A stretch of DNA of 64,000 nt from positions 1 through 64,000 of the forward strand of contig CAWIMQ010000001.1 in NCBI GenBank assembly GCA_963837265.1. The letters run 5' to 3'. Source of the stretch: DATBLE01 sp963837265 (lineage in GTDB: Bacteria > Actinomycetota > Thermoleophilia > Gaiellales > Gaiellaceae). The position numbers were made by a program, and so were the translations under genes. This document shows, one piece after another, positions 48,180 to 57,800 of the stretch (the first letter of the stretch is position 1; the number at the start of each line of letters is the position of its first letter). Under the pieces are notes generated by a model. The model saw nothing but the letters and a program-made list of their open reading frames with translations. It searched no databases and had not been told where the DNA came from.

Positions 48180-51020
48180 TCAGGCGGCCGCCGCGGCGGC
48201 GGCCGCGGGCAGCAGCGCCCGGAGGAACTGCCCCGTGTACGACCCGGGAGTCTCGGCCACCTGCTCCGGGGTCCCGGTCGCGATCACCTCGCCGCCTGCC
48301 TCGCCGCCCTCGGGGCCGAGGTCGACGATCCAGTCCGCCTGCTTGATCACGTCGAGGTTGTGCTCGATCACGAGCACCGTGTTGCCGGAGTCGGCGAGCC
48401 GCTGCAGGACCTCGAGCAGCTTCTCGATGTCGGCGAAGTGGAGGCCCGTCGTCGGCTCGTCGAGGATGTACAACGTCCGCCCGGTGGCGATCTTCGAAAG
48501 CTCCTTGGCGAGCTTCACCCGCTGGGCCTCGCCGCCCGAGAGCGTCGTCGCCGGCTGGCCGAGCTTGATGTAGTCGAGCCCGACGTCGTGGAGCGTCTGG
48601 AGCTTTCGACGGATCTTCGGGATCTTCGCGAAGAACTGGAGTGCCTCCTCGACCGACATGTCCAGCACCTCGGAGATGTTCCGGCCCTTGAAGCGCACCT
48701 CCAGGGTCTCGCGGTTGTAGCGCGCCCCCTTGCAGGTCTCGCACGGGACGTAGACGTCCGGGAGGAAGTGCATCTCGATCTTGATCTGGCCGTCGCCCTT
48801 GCAGGTCTCGCAGCGGCCGCCGCGGACGTTGAACGAGAACCGGCCGGGCCTGTACCCGCGAACCTTTGCCTCGGGGGTGAGCGAGTACAGCTCGCGGATC
48901 GGCGTGAAGAGGTCGGTGTACGTCGCCGGGTTCGACCGCGGCGTACGCCCGATCGGCGACTGGTCGATGTCGATCACCTTGTCGAAGGCCTCGATCCCCT
49001 CCACGGCCTCGTGCTCGCCCGGCTTGACCCGGAGCCGGTTCAGGCGGTTGGCGAGCGCCTTGTGGACGATCTCGTTCACGAGCGTCGACTTCCCCGACCC
49101 GGAGACGCCGGTGACGCAGACGAGCTTCCCGAGGGGGAACTCGACGTCGATGCCCTTCAGGTTGTGCTGCGCCGCGCCGCGGACCTGGAAGGAGCCGAGG
49201 TCGCCCGTGCGGCGCTCCGGCACCGGGATCGTTCGGGCCCCGGAGAGAAACCGGCCGGTGACGGACTCACGGTTTCGCGCAACCTTCGCCGCCGGGCCCT
49301 CGGCGACGACGTGGCCGCCGTGCTCCCCCGCGCCCGGCCCCATGTCCACGAGCCAGTCGGCCGAGCGCATCATCTGCTCGTCGTGCTCGACCACGACCAC
49401 GGTGTTGCCGAGATCGCGCAGCCGCTCCAGCGTCCCGATCAGCCGGCCGTTGTCGCGCTGGTGCAGCCCGATCGACGGCTCGTCGAGGATGTAGAGCACG
49501 CCGACGAGCTGGGACCCGATCTGGGTAGCGAGGCGAAGCCGCTGCGCCTCGCCGCCGGAGAGCGTCGCCGACGCCCGGTCGAGGTTGAGGTAGCCGACCC
49601 CGACGTCGTCGAGGAAGGTCAGCCGCTCCCGGATCTCCTTCACGATCCGGGAGCCGATCAGCTGCTCGACCTCGGTCAGCTCGAGCTCGTCGAGGAATGC
49701 GAGCGACCGGGTGACCGACATCTTCGTGAACTCGTGGATGTTGAGGCCGCCGACCGTGACCGCCAGCACCTCCGGCTTCAGCCGCGCACCGCCGCAGGCG
49801 GGGCACGGCCGGAAGCTCATGTATTCCTCGATCCGCTCGCGCTGCTGCGCCGAGTCGGTCTCGCGGTACCGGCGCTGGAGGCTGGAGACGATCCCCTCGA
49901 AGGCGAGCATGTACGAGCGCCGCCGTCCCATCCGGTTGCGGTACTGGACGTAGAGCCTCTCCCCGCTCGTGCCGTACAGGAAGAGGTCCTGCCGGTCGGG
50001 CGCCAGGTCCTGCCACGGCAGGTCGAGATCGATCTCCCACCGGTCGGCGATCGCCTGGATCACCGACTCGTAGAACCCCGAGTTGCCGACCGACCACGGG
50101 ACGAGCGCGCCCTCGGCAATCGACAGCGACGGATCCGGGACGAGCAGATCGGGATCGATCTCCTGCTGCGCACCGAGGCCGGTACAGCGCGGGCAGGCGC
50201 CGTGGGGCGAGTTGAAGGAGAAGATCCGCGGCTGGAGCTCCGGCAGCGAGACGCCGTGCTCGGGGCACGCGAAGCGCTCCGAGAAGGTCAGGCCTTCGCC
50301 GTCTACGACGTCGATGGTCACCAGGCCCTCGGCGAGAGCCAGGGCGGTCTCGACGGACTGGAAGAGCCGCGTGCGCAGGTCCTCCTTCATCACCAGCCGG
50401 TCGACGACGACCTCGATCGTGTGCTTGAACTTCTTGTCGAGCTGGATCTCCTCCTCGAGCAGCCGCTGCTCGCCGTCCACCTTCACGCGCGTGAAGCCCT
50501 CGGCACGCAGGTGGTCGAGCAAATCCCTGTACTCGCCCTTCCGGTCGCGGACGACCGGCGCGTTGACGGTGAATCTCGTCCCCTCCTCGAGGCGCAGGAC
50601 CTGGTCGACGATCGCATCGATCGACTGACCGGCGATGGGCCGGTTGCAGACCGGGCAGTGCGGCCGGCCGACCCGCGCGTAGAGCAGGCGAAGGTAGTCG
50701 TAGATCTCGGTGACGGTGCCGACGGTCGAGCGCGGGTTGCGCGAGGTCGTCTTCTGGTCGATCGAGATCGCGGGCGAGAGGCCGTCGATCGAGTCCACGT
50801 CGGGCTTCTCCATCATCTGAAGGAACTGCCTGGCGTACGCGGAGAGCGACTCGACGTACCGGCGCTGGCCCTCCGCGTAGATCGTGTCGAAGGCCAGGCT
50901 CGACTTGCCGGAGCCCGACAGGCCGGTGATGCAGATCAGCTTGTTCCGGGGCAGCCGGACGGTGATGTCCTTGAGGTTGTGCTCCCGGGCACCGTGTACG
51001 ACGAGCTCGTCAGCCGTCAT
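48180..51020 (-). CDS. uvrA: Excinuclease ABC subunit A
   Basis: The 946-residue protein has the first Walker A ITGLSGSGKSSLAFDTIYAE, the zinc finger (CPVCNRPI), IKLGQPATTLSGGEAQRVKL, the second ATPase (CVTGVSGSGKSTLVNEIVHK), the zinc motif CETCKGDGQIKIEMHFLPDV, and LDEPTTGLHFADIEKLLEVL. It recognises helix distortion in nucleotide excision repair; UvrB is also in this window. The ATG at 51020 is preferred over the GTG at 51029. The C-terminus ends in a run of Ala, probably a variable tail. Confidence 0.97.
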   Translation of the reverse strand: MTADELVVHGAREHNLKDITVRLPRNKLICITGLSGSGKSSLAFDTIYAEGQRRYVESLSAYARQFLQMMEKPDVDSIDGLSPAISIDQKTTSRNPRSTVGTVTEIYDYLRLLYARVGRPHCPVCNRPIAGQSIDAIVDQVLRLEEGTRFTVNAPVVRDRKGEYRDLLDHLRAEGFTRVKVDGEQRLLEEEIQLDKKFKHTIEVVVDRLVMKEDLRTRLFQSVETALALAEGLVTIDVVDGEGLTFSERFACPEHGVSLPELQPRIFSFNSPHGACPRCTGLGAQQEIDPDLLVPDPSLSIAEGALVPWSVGNSGFYESVIQAIADRWEIDLDLPWQDLAPDRQDLFLYGTSGERLYVQYRNRMGRRRSYMLAFEGIVSSLQRRYRETDSAQQRERIEEYMSFRPCPACGGARLKPEVLAVTVGGLNIHEFTKMSVTRSLAFLDELELTEVEQLIGSRIVKEIRERLTFLDDVGVGYLNLDRASATLSGGEAQRLRLATQIGSQLVGVLYILDEPSIGLHQRDNGRLIGTLERLRDLGNTVVVVEHDEQMMRSADWLVDMGPGAGEHGGHVVAEGPAAKVARNRESVTGRFLSGARTIPVPERRTGDLGSFQVRGAAQHNLKGIDVEFPLGKLVCVTGVSGSGKSTLVNEIVHKALANRLNRLRVKPGEHEAVEGIEAFDKVIDIDQSPIGRTPRSNPATYTDLFTPIRELYSLTPEAKVRGYRPGRFSFNVRGGRCETCKGDGQIKIEMHFLPDVYVPCETCKGARYNRETLEVRFKGRNISEVLDMSVEEALQFFAKIPKIRRKLQTLHDVGLDYIKLGQPATTLSGGEAQRVKLAKELSKIATGRTLYILDEPTTGLHFADIEKLLEVLQRLADSGNTVLVIEHNLDVIKQADWIVDLGPEGGEAGGEVIATGTPEQVAETPGSYTGQFLRALLPAAAAAAAA

Positions 51021-51140
51021 TCGGCGCACAGTCTACCCTCCGAACAGACGTTCGCGCAGAGGCCCGGCAGGCGCCTCGGCGGCCGGCACCGGGCAGGGGC
51101 CGGCCGTTTGCGCGGCCCCGCGCGAGGCGACAACCGGGAG

Positions 51141-52205
51141 GTGGGCGAGACCGCGCGCAAGTCGTTCGTGGCGACGACCGTCGCGGTCACGGTGGTCGTG
51201 TCCGCGCTGGCCCTCTGGCATCTGCGGGTGATCGTCGCGCTCCTCCTGCTCGCCCTGATCATCGCCGCCGCGATGCGGCCCGGCATCGAATGGCTCCACC
51301 GCCGCCGGGTCCCGCGCGGAGTCGGCGTCGCCGTGCACTACGTCGGCCTGGTCGCCGCGATCGGCCTCATGCTCTGGCTGATCGTGCCGCGCGCGCTCGA
51401 CCAGATCGAGCAGGCGCTGGGGACGCTCCCCACCTCGGCGTCGGACGTGGCGAGAGCGGCACGGGGAACGCACGGGATCAAGCACGAGATCCTCGTCGCG
51501 ATCCAGCACCGCCTCGAGCGGCTGCCGCGCGGGGCCGGCCTGATCCATCCGGCCGTCCAGTACGGCCGCACGGCGCTCGAGGTCGTGGTCGGCATCTTCT
51601 TCACGTTCGCGGTCGCCGCGTACTGGGTGTTCGAGAAGGAGCGGGCGCAGCGCATCGTGCTGCGACTCGTGAAGGGTGACAACCGGCGTCGCGTGCGCGA
51701 CACGTGGGACCTGATCGACGCCAAGCTCGGAGCATTCGTCCGCGGACAGCTCGTGATGATCACGTTCGTCAGCGCCGTCCTCTCGTTCGCGTTCTGGCTG
51801 GACGGAGTGCCGTACTGGCTCCTGCTCGGCGTCTTCGCCGGGGTGGTCGAGATCGTCCCGGTGATCGGCCCGCTCGCCGCCGGCGTGTTCGCGATCGGCG
51901 CCGCTCTGACGGTCTCGTGGCACACCGCGCTCGGAGCCGGGATCGCGGTCTTCGGCCTGCGGATGATCACGGACTACGCGGTCGGCCCGCGCGTGCTCGG
52001 GCACGCGGTCGGCGTCTCCCCGCTCGTCGTGCTGGTCACGGTGACGAGCGTCGGCCTCCTCTTCGGCGGTTTCTACGTCCTGCTCGCGACGCCGCTGGCC
52101 GCGGTGCTCGTCACGCTGGCAGAGGTCGTCCTCCTCGACAAGGACCCCGGGAGAGAGGGGGTCCCGCCGCTGATCTTCCCCGCGAAGGACGCGGAGGGCG
52201 GCTAG
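51141..52205 (+). CDS. AI-2E/PerM-family membrane protein
   Basis: The 354-residue protein from the GTG at 51141 has about eight helices. It begins GETARKSFVATTVAVTVVVS with VIVALLLLALIIAAAMRPGI and continues GVAVHYVGLVAAIGLMLWLI, VVGIFFTFAVAAYWVF, DAKLGAFVRGQLVMITFVSA, GVFAGVVEIVPVIGPLAAGV and the VGVSPLVVLVTVTSVGLLFG region. These match the family once linked to AI-2 export and now also to Na+/H+ or other transport. The substrate is unknown. It is convergent with a small gene, with stops 4 bases overlapped. Confidence 0.85.
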   Translation: MGETARKSFVATTVAVTVVVSALALWHLRVIVALLLLALIIAAAMRPGIEWLHRRRVPRGVGVAVHYVGLVAAIGLMLWLIVPRALDQIEQALGTLPTSASDVARAARGTHGIKHEILVAIQHRLERLPRGAGLIHPAVQYGRTALEVVVGIFFTFAVAAYWVFEKERAQRIVLRLVKGDNRRRVRDTWDLIDAKLGAFVRGQLVMITFVSAVLSFAFWLDGVPYWLLLGVFAGVVEIVPVIGPLAAGVFAIGAALTVSWHTALGAGIAVFGLRMITDYAVGPRVLGHAVGVSPLVVLVTVTSVGLLFGGFYVLLATPLAAVLVTLAEVVLLDKDPGREGVPPLIFPAKDAEGG

Positions 52206-52441
52206 GCCTTGCGCCAGCGCCCGAAGACCAGCCCGCCGAGCGTGAAGCCGAGCCCGAAGGTTCCCAGCGAGAAGGCGCCGATCGCGATCGCCTTCCGCCA
52301 GGTGGACATCTGCTGCCAGCGACCGAGCGCCTCCTCCTCCTCGGCGGTGAGGGGCTCGCCGCGGCGCTGCTTGCGGAGCGCGCCTCCCGCCCGTAAGCCC
52401 AGGTACAGGTCCTCGACGATCTCGACGGGCTCGTCCGTCAC
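52202..52441 (-). CDS. Small protein with one C-terminal membrane helix (79 aa)
   Basis: The GTG at 52441 opens 79 codons beginning VTDEPVEIVEDLYLGLRAGG, followed by an acidic/basic helix (LTAEEEEALGRWQQMSTWRK) and a hydrophobic helix (AIAIGAFSLGTFGLGFTLGG) ending in GRWRKA. It is a tail-anchored-like small membrane protein. No family is recognised. It is divergent from the metallophosphoesterase gene; a promoter for both must lie at 52442-52469. Confidence 0.6.
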   Translation of the reverse strand: MTDEPVEIVEDLYLGLRAGGALRKQRRGEPLTAEEEEALGRWQQMSTWRKAIAIGAFSLGTFGLGFTLGGLVFGRWRKA

Positions 52442-52469
52442 GGGACCGAGTTTATAGGGTGGGTCGGCC

Positions 52470-53291
52470 GTGCCCGCCACGATTCTCCACGTCTCGGACC
52501 TGCACGTCGGAACGCGCGAGGACCCGGACGTCCGGCGGGCGCTGGAGGCGCTCGCCGGACGCCTGCAGCCCGATCTGATCGTCGCCAGCGGAGATCTCAC
52601 CCATCGCGGACGGCGCGGCCAGCACGAGCGCGCGGCCGGCCTGCTTCGCAGTCTGGCCCATACGGTCGTCGCCGTCCCGGGAAATCACGACATCCCCCAC
52701 TCGCTCCCGTCGCGGTTCGGCCGGCCGTGGGCGGAGTTCGAGCGGCTCTGGGGGACGACGGAGCCGGTGCACGTCTCGGATGACGTCTGCCTGGTCGGGC
52801 TGAACTCGGTTCGGCCGTGGCGCCACCAGTCCGGCGGGGTTCGCTCCGGACAGCTCACGTGGGCGGCCGAGCGGCTGGCGTCGGCACCCGCCGGAGCGCT
52901 CAGGGTGGTGGCGATGCACCACCAGATGATCGGCGCCCCGTGGCGCACGCGGAAACGCCCGGTCGCGCGCCGCAACCGGGTGCTCGGCGCGCTGGTGGAC
53001 GCGGGCGCCGAGCTGATCCTGTCCGGCCACACGCACCAGGGCGCGGTCGCGGAGCGGCACGAGTTCGAGGTGTGGACGAGCGGCCGGCCGGGCGTGACGG
53101 TGGCCACCGCGCCCGGGCTCGGTCAGCCACGGCCCCGGCGGCGCGGCGAGGCCCGAGGCCTGCTCGTCTACGACGCCGACGCGGCCGAGCTGCTCGTGCG
53201 CACCTACGTCTGGCGGGCCGGGGAGTGGGGGCTGACGGCGGCCCGGCGCTTCCCGCGCGGGGAGAGGCCCCTGGTCGAGCTTCGCGACTAG
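52470..53291 (+). CDS. Metallophosphoesterase (calcineurin-like)
   Basis: The 273-residue protein has all the metal-ligand motifs: LHVSDLHVG (DxH), IVASGDLTHRG (GDxx), VAVPGNHDIPHSLPSRFG (GNHD), VVAMHHQM (H) and LILSGHTHQGAV (GHxH). The class acts on phosphodiesters or phosphomonoesters, including cyclic nucleotides. Its 3' end overlaps by 4 bases the convergent dehydrogenase gene of the peptide cassette. A role in cAMP turnover next to a cyclase is attractive but unproven. Confidence 0.9.
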   Translation: MPATILHVSDLHVGTREDPDVRRALEALAGRLQPDLIVASGDLTHRGRRGQHERAAGLLRSLAHTVVAVPGNHDIPHSLPSRFGRPWAEFERLWGTTEPVHVSDDVCLVGLNSVRPWRHQSGGVRSGQLTWAAERLASAPAGALRVVAMHHQMIGAPWRTRKRPVARRNRVLGALVDAGAELILSGHTHQGAVAERHEFEVWTSGRPGVTVATAPGLGQPRPRRRGEARGLLVYDADAAELLVRTYVWRAGEWGLTAARRFPRGERPLVELRD

Positions 53292-54460
53292 GACGGCGCG
53301 AAGGGCTCGAACCGTGGCTCGAGCCCGGAAGGCGCCGCCCGTCCGCAGCCGCAGACCGCCAGCGCCCCCTCGGCGAACGCCGGCAGCCCGAGCCGGTCGT
53401 CGATCGCGGCGTCGTTGACGGCGCCGGCCAGGAACGCTCCCAGCCCGAGCGCCGCGCAGACGAGGTAGAGCGTCTGGCTCAGGTGCCCTGCGTCCAGCAG
53501 GATCGCCGAGTACGCCTTGTCGTGGTCGCGGTACTTCCAGAAGCTGCGGTCGAAGCGGGCGGCCATCACGAACGTGACCTGTGCCGAGCTGAAGTACCAC
53601 TGGCCGCCCAGGAACGAGCGCGCCAGCTCCTCGACCCCGGCCGCGTCGAGGAGCTCGACCGGCTCGAGCCCGTGCTGCTCGACGCTGTAGTGGTAGACGC
53701 CCGGTGCGACTCCCTCGACCGCCCGGACGAGCGGGTAGACCTCGACCGGGTGGAGCGAGCCGCCGGACGCGCTCGTCTTCTTGAGGAGAACGACGTCCTC
53801 GCCGAGCCGGGCGGTGCCGTGACAGCCCCAGACGTACCGGAGCACGGTCGAGAGCTCGCCCGCCGACAGCCGCGCGTCCCGCTCGAAACCACGAACCGTC
53901 CGCCGGGCGCGCAGCGCGTCGAACAACCCGCCCTTCCGGTCGACCGGGGGGAGCGGCAGCGCACCCTCTATCCGCTTGAACTGCGGGGGCGGCGGGCCGT
54001 ATCGCTCGACGAACCTCGGGGAGCCGCGGGCGAGCTCCTCGGACAGCTCGGCCGCGGAGCTTCCGGCGTCCGACACCCTGACGTCGACCTCGCGCCACGC
54101 GGTCATCGCCCTGTGCGCCGCCGCCCAGAGGTTCCAGGGAGGCGAGGACAGCCGCTCGTCCCGCAGACGGAGCTCGTCGAGAAGCTCGTCGGGCTCGTCG
54201 CAGAGGAGCAGGCCGCGGCGGGCGAGGCCGCGCCCGACGCCGGCCGGGTCCTCGGGCACCCACCGGTCGGCCGGGGTCGACAGGAGCAGGTCGAGCTCCT
54301 CCGCCGACAGCGCGACCTCCTCGCCGGTCAGGATCGAGACCGCGGCCGAGGGGCGCGCCGGGAGGAGCTCCACGCGTCCGCGCAGGAGCCCGGCGACGTC
54401 GATCTCTGGCTCTTCCTCGCAGCGGAGAAGGAGGAAGCGCGTGCGCCGGACGGATGCCAG
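53288..54460 (-). CDS. SagB-like flavin dehydrogenase, probable peptide maturation enzyme
   Basis: The core has the nitroreductase/SagB signatures RRTVRGFERDARLSAGELST (FMN-binding Arg), KKTSASGGSLHPVEVYPLVR, GVYHYSVEQHGLEPVELLDA, KYRDHDKAYSAILLDAGHLS and QTLYLVCAALGLGAFLAGAV. Before it lies an extra N-terminal domain of about 110 residues (VSILTGEEVALSAEELDLLL). The frame stays open upstream of the first GTG (54373) to a CTG at 54460, one base after the precursor stop, adding RRTRFLLLRCEEEPEIDVAG; this extension looks native. It resembles what I recall as the putative peptide maturation dehydrogenase family (TIGR04511), which pairs with a precursor gene, as here. Confidence 0.8.
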   Translation of the reverse strand: MASVRRTRFLLLRCEEEPEIDVAGLLRGRVELLPARPSAAVSILTGEEVALSAEELDLLLSTPADRWVPEDPAGVGRGLARRGLLLCDEPDELLDELRLRDERLSSPPWNLWAAAHRAMTAWREVDVRVSDAGSSAAELSEELARGSPRFVERYGPPPPQFKRIEGALPLPPVDRKGGLFDALRARRTVRGFERDARLSAGELSTVLRYVWGCHGTARLGEDVVLLKKTSASGGSLHPVEVYPLVRAVEGVAPGVYHYSVEQHGLEPVELLDAAGVEELARSFLGGQWYFSSAQVTFVMAARFDRSFWKYRDHDKAYSAILLDAGHLSQTLYLVCAALGLGAFLAGAVNDAAIDDRLGLPAFAEGALAVCGCGRAAPSGLEPRFEPFAPS

Positions 54461-54461
54461 C

Positions 54462-54782
54462 TCAGTCCGGGTCGAAGAGCTGCGCGTTGATCGGCTGGTG
54501 CGGCCCCGGCGGCCTCGGGGGCCTGGGCGGCTCGGGCTCGGGGGGCTCGGGCCCCGGAGGCTCGGGCGGCTCGGGGGGCTCGGGCGGCTCGGGGGGCGTC
54601 GGGCCTTCGGGCCCGAGCGCCGCGAGCTCGGCCCGGGCCGGCAGCACGACGACGTCCGGGATCAGGCCGGGCTCGTCGCGGAGGCCGTACTCGGCGAGCG
54701 CCGCTCTCGGATGCGCCCGGACGAGCCTGCGGAAGTCGTCGTCGTGCGCCAGCCTGGCCGCGAACGCGCGGGTCGAGCTCAT
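54462..54782 (-). CDS. Candidate RiPP precursor peptide with NHase-like leader and Pro/Glu-rich tail
   Basis: The ATG at 54782 has AAGGAGG with 5-base spacing and gives 106 residues. Residues 5-35 (RAFAARLAHDDDFRRLVRAH, then PRAALAEYGL) have the xFxxDPxxALxxxGL look of nitrile-hydratase-like leader peptides. A hydrophobic linker follows (GLIPDVVVLPARAELAALG). Residues 60-93 are Pro/Glu/Gly/Arg repeats of PPE type (PTPPEPPEPPEPPEPPGPEP and on), ending HQPINAQLFDPD. There is no Cys at all, and after residue 4 the only Thr is at 62 with no Ser. It lies 1 base before the dehydrogenase start and about 50 bases after the cyclase gene. Confidence 0.7.
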   Translation of the reverse strand: MSSTRAFAARLAHDDDFRRLVRAHPRAALAEYGLRDEPGLIPDVVVLPARAELAALGPEGPTPPEPPEPPEPPEPPGPEPPEPEPPRPPRPPGPHQPINAQLFDPD

Positions 54783-54831
54783 GGCCACCTCCTTCGGGAG
54801 CCCACGAACCTATAGCGCCCCGGGCGGGCGG

Positions 54832-57800
54832 TCAAGCCGGGCGGACCCGCTCGGCGAGAACGGAGCAGCCCTTCCGCTCGAAGAGGGCGAGCGCCCGGCC
54901 CGCCGCCTCGGCCGCCTCACCGGCCCGCCCCGTGGCCGAGAGCAGCTCGGCGAGGTCGCGCAGGCACTCGCCGTGCAGGTGGAGGAAGTCCGTCGTGGCG
55001 GCGAGCCCCACCGCCTCGCGCGCCAGCGCCTCCGCCTCCTCGACCGCGCCGCGCGCGAGCAGCACGCGCGCACCGGTGCCCCGCCAGACGACCTGGGAGC
55101 AGAGGTCGTCCCGGACGGCGGTGCGCCGGCTAGCCTCGGCGAGCTCCCAGGCGTCGTCGTAGCGCCCCTGCAGGACGATTGCCCGCGAGAGGTACGCCGC
55201 GGTCGTCGAGAGCACGCCCGTCTCGCCGAGGGACTCGAGCCGCTCGTACCCCTCCCGCAGCGCGCGCTCGGCCGCCGCCAGGTCCCCCGCGAGCAGCTCG
55301 ATCGGGCCGATGTAGTTCCCGAGCGCGCCGAGCCACTGCGTGAGACCGAGCTCCTCGGCGATCCGGCGGCTGCGGCCGGACAGCTCGCGCGCGACCGCGA
55401 AGTTCCCGCGCATCGCCTCGAGCATTGCGATCGCCGCGGAAGCCGACGCTTCCAGGCTCGGCACCTGCTCGCCGAGCACGAGCACGTCGCGGCAGCGCCG
55501 GATCGCGGCCTCGACCGGTCTCGGCCCGAACACGGCGCCGTCGAGCAGCTTGGTGAGGACCCACCAGCGCTCGCGCAGGTCCCCGGCACGCTCCATGTGC
55601 GCGAGCGCCCGCTCGGAGGCCTCCTCCATCGCCCCGCCCCGGCAGAGGTGCCAGTTGGCGAAGCCGACGAGGTTCCAGGACTTCGCCAGGCCGAGCTCGT
55701 CCTCGAGCGCCGCGAAGACCGCGGCCGCGCGCTCTGCGACGCGTATCGCCCCGGCCGCGTCTGCCTCGGCGTCGGTGTACAGGCCGAGGAAGGCCGACTC
55801 GACCGCGACTCTCGCCTCGAGCCGGGCATCGCCGACGGCGGCGGAGTCGCGGACGGCCTCCCGCAGGACGGCTTCCGCGCCCGGGAGGTCGCCCGAGTAG
55901 CGGAGCGCCCGCGCCAGCTCCGGCAGCAGCTCCAGTCGCGCGGCGACGTCGGCCTCGACCAGCTCGGCCGAGCGGCGGAGAAGGCTCGCGGCCGCGCCCA
56001 TGTCGCCGCGGACGAACGCGCGGCTGCCGGCAGACGAGAGCCACGTGGACGCCTCGGCGCCCAGCGCCCTCGCCTCCTCGTCGACAGGGCCGAGCTCGGC
56101 CAGGTAGCGGTAGCTCTGCTCGAGGTGGTAGCCGAACAGCTCGGCGTACTCGGCCGCGCGGGAACCTGCGGCGCGCTCCAGCCAGCGGGCGTACCGGCGA
56201 TGGAGCGTGGCCCGCAGACGCTTGGGGATGCCCCGGTACGCGGCATCCCGGATCAGCAGGTGCCGGAACCGGTAGGCGGCGTCGCCGACATGCGAATCGG
56301 TCTGATGGACGAGATCCCTCGTCTCGAGCGCCGAGAGCGCGGCGGGGACGGAGGCGGGTACGTCCGAGAGCTCCTGCACGGCGTCACGGTGGAACACCTG
56401 GCCCTCGACCGCCCCGCGCTCGGCCGCGGCGCGCTCCTCCTCCGGGAGCCGGTCGAGGCGGGCGCCCAGGAGCGCGTCGAGAGAGGGCGGCGCCTCCAGG
56501 TCGGGCTCGTCGAGCAGCATCGAGACGATCTCCTCGACGAAGAGGGGATTCCCCTCGGAGGACTCGATCGCGCGCCGGCGGGCCTCGCCGGGCAGCGTCG
56601 CGCGGCCGACCAGCCGCTCGACCAGCTCGACCGACTCGTCCGGGCCGAGCGGCCCGACCCGCAGAGCCTCCCAGCCGGGCCGCTCGTCGAGCAGCTCGGG
56701 GCGGGCGACGCAGAGCACGAGGATCGGCACGCCGCTCGACAGGGCGGCCGCGCGCTCGACGAGGTCGAGGAAGACCGGCTCACCCCAGTGCACATCGTCG
56801 AGGTGGACGACGAGCGGCCGGCGCAGCGCGAGCGCGGCGAAGAGCTCGCGGGCGGCCCACGCGATGTCGTCGGCGGAAGCGGAGCCCTCGGCCAGGCCGA
56901 GCGCCTGGGCGAGCGCAACGGCAGCCTGCTCGCCGCGCCCGTCCTGCCCGACGAGTGCGGCGAGCCGGTCGAGGGCCTCCTCCGCCGAGCGGGCGTCCTG
57001 GATCCCGGCGGCGTCCTCGAGCAGCTCCCGCAGCGGCCAGTACGTGATGCCGTCGCCGTAGGACAGGCAGCGGCCGTGGAGGACGGTCGCCTCGCCCGCG
57101 ATCCCGTCCAGGAGCTCCTGGACGAGCCGCGACTTCCCGACGCCGGGCTCGCCCGCGACGACGAGGAGCCGTGCGCGACGCTCGGCCGCGACCCCGTCGA
57201 AGGCGGCCCGCAACGCGGCGAGCTCGTGCCTGCGGCCGACGATCTCGACCACCCGGCCGCGCCTCGCCGCCGGCCCCGCGTGGACGGCGACGAGCCGGTG
57301 CGCCGGCACCGGCTCGGACTTCCCCTTCGCCGCGACCGGCTCGACCTGCTCCGTCTCGACCGCCCCGTCGACGAGGCGGCGGGTCGTCTCTCCCAGGAGC
57401 GTCTCCCCGGGGCCGGCATGCTGCTCGAGACGTGCGGCGACGTTGACCGCGTCGCCGGTGACGATCATCTGCCTGGCGTTCTCGCCGCCGGCGACGACCT
57501 CGCCGGTGTTCACGCCGATGCGCACGGAGAGCCTGTGGCCGAAGCGCGCCTCGAGCTCCGCGTTGAGCCCGCCCACGCCTGCCTGGATGCCGGCGGCGGC
57601 CCGGACGGCCCGGAGCGCGTCGTCCTCGTGGGCGACCGGCACGCCGAAGACGGCGACGACGGCGTCGCCGATGAACTTCTCGACCGTCCCGCCGTGCCGC
57701 TCGATCGTCCGGCGCGCCTCGTCGAAGTAGCGGGCCATGATCTCCCGGACCGCCTCGGCATCGGCACGCTCGCCCAGCGAGGTCGAGCCGGCGACGTCGC

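Noticed and set aside
48360..52205. 1281-codon plus-strand frame as one protein
   Set aside because: Only the last 354 codons (from 51141) encode the AI-2E-type membrane protein; the rest is antisense to uvrA.
52470..53291. Including the metallophosphoesterase in the peptide cassette as a cAMP phosphodiesterase
   Set aside because: It is convergent with the cassette and generic in motif; position alone is not enough.
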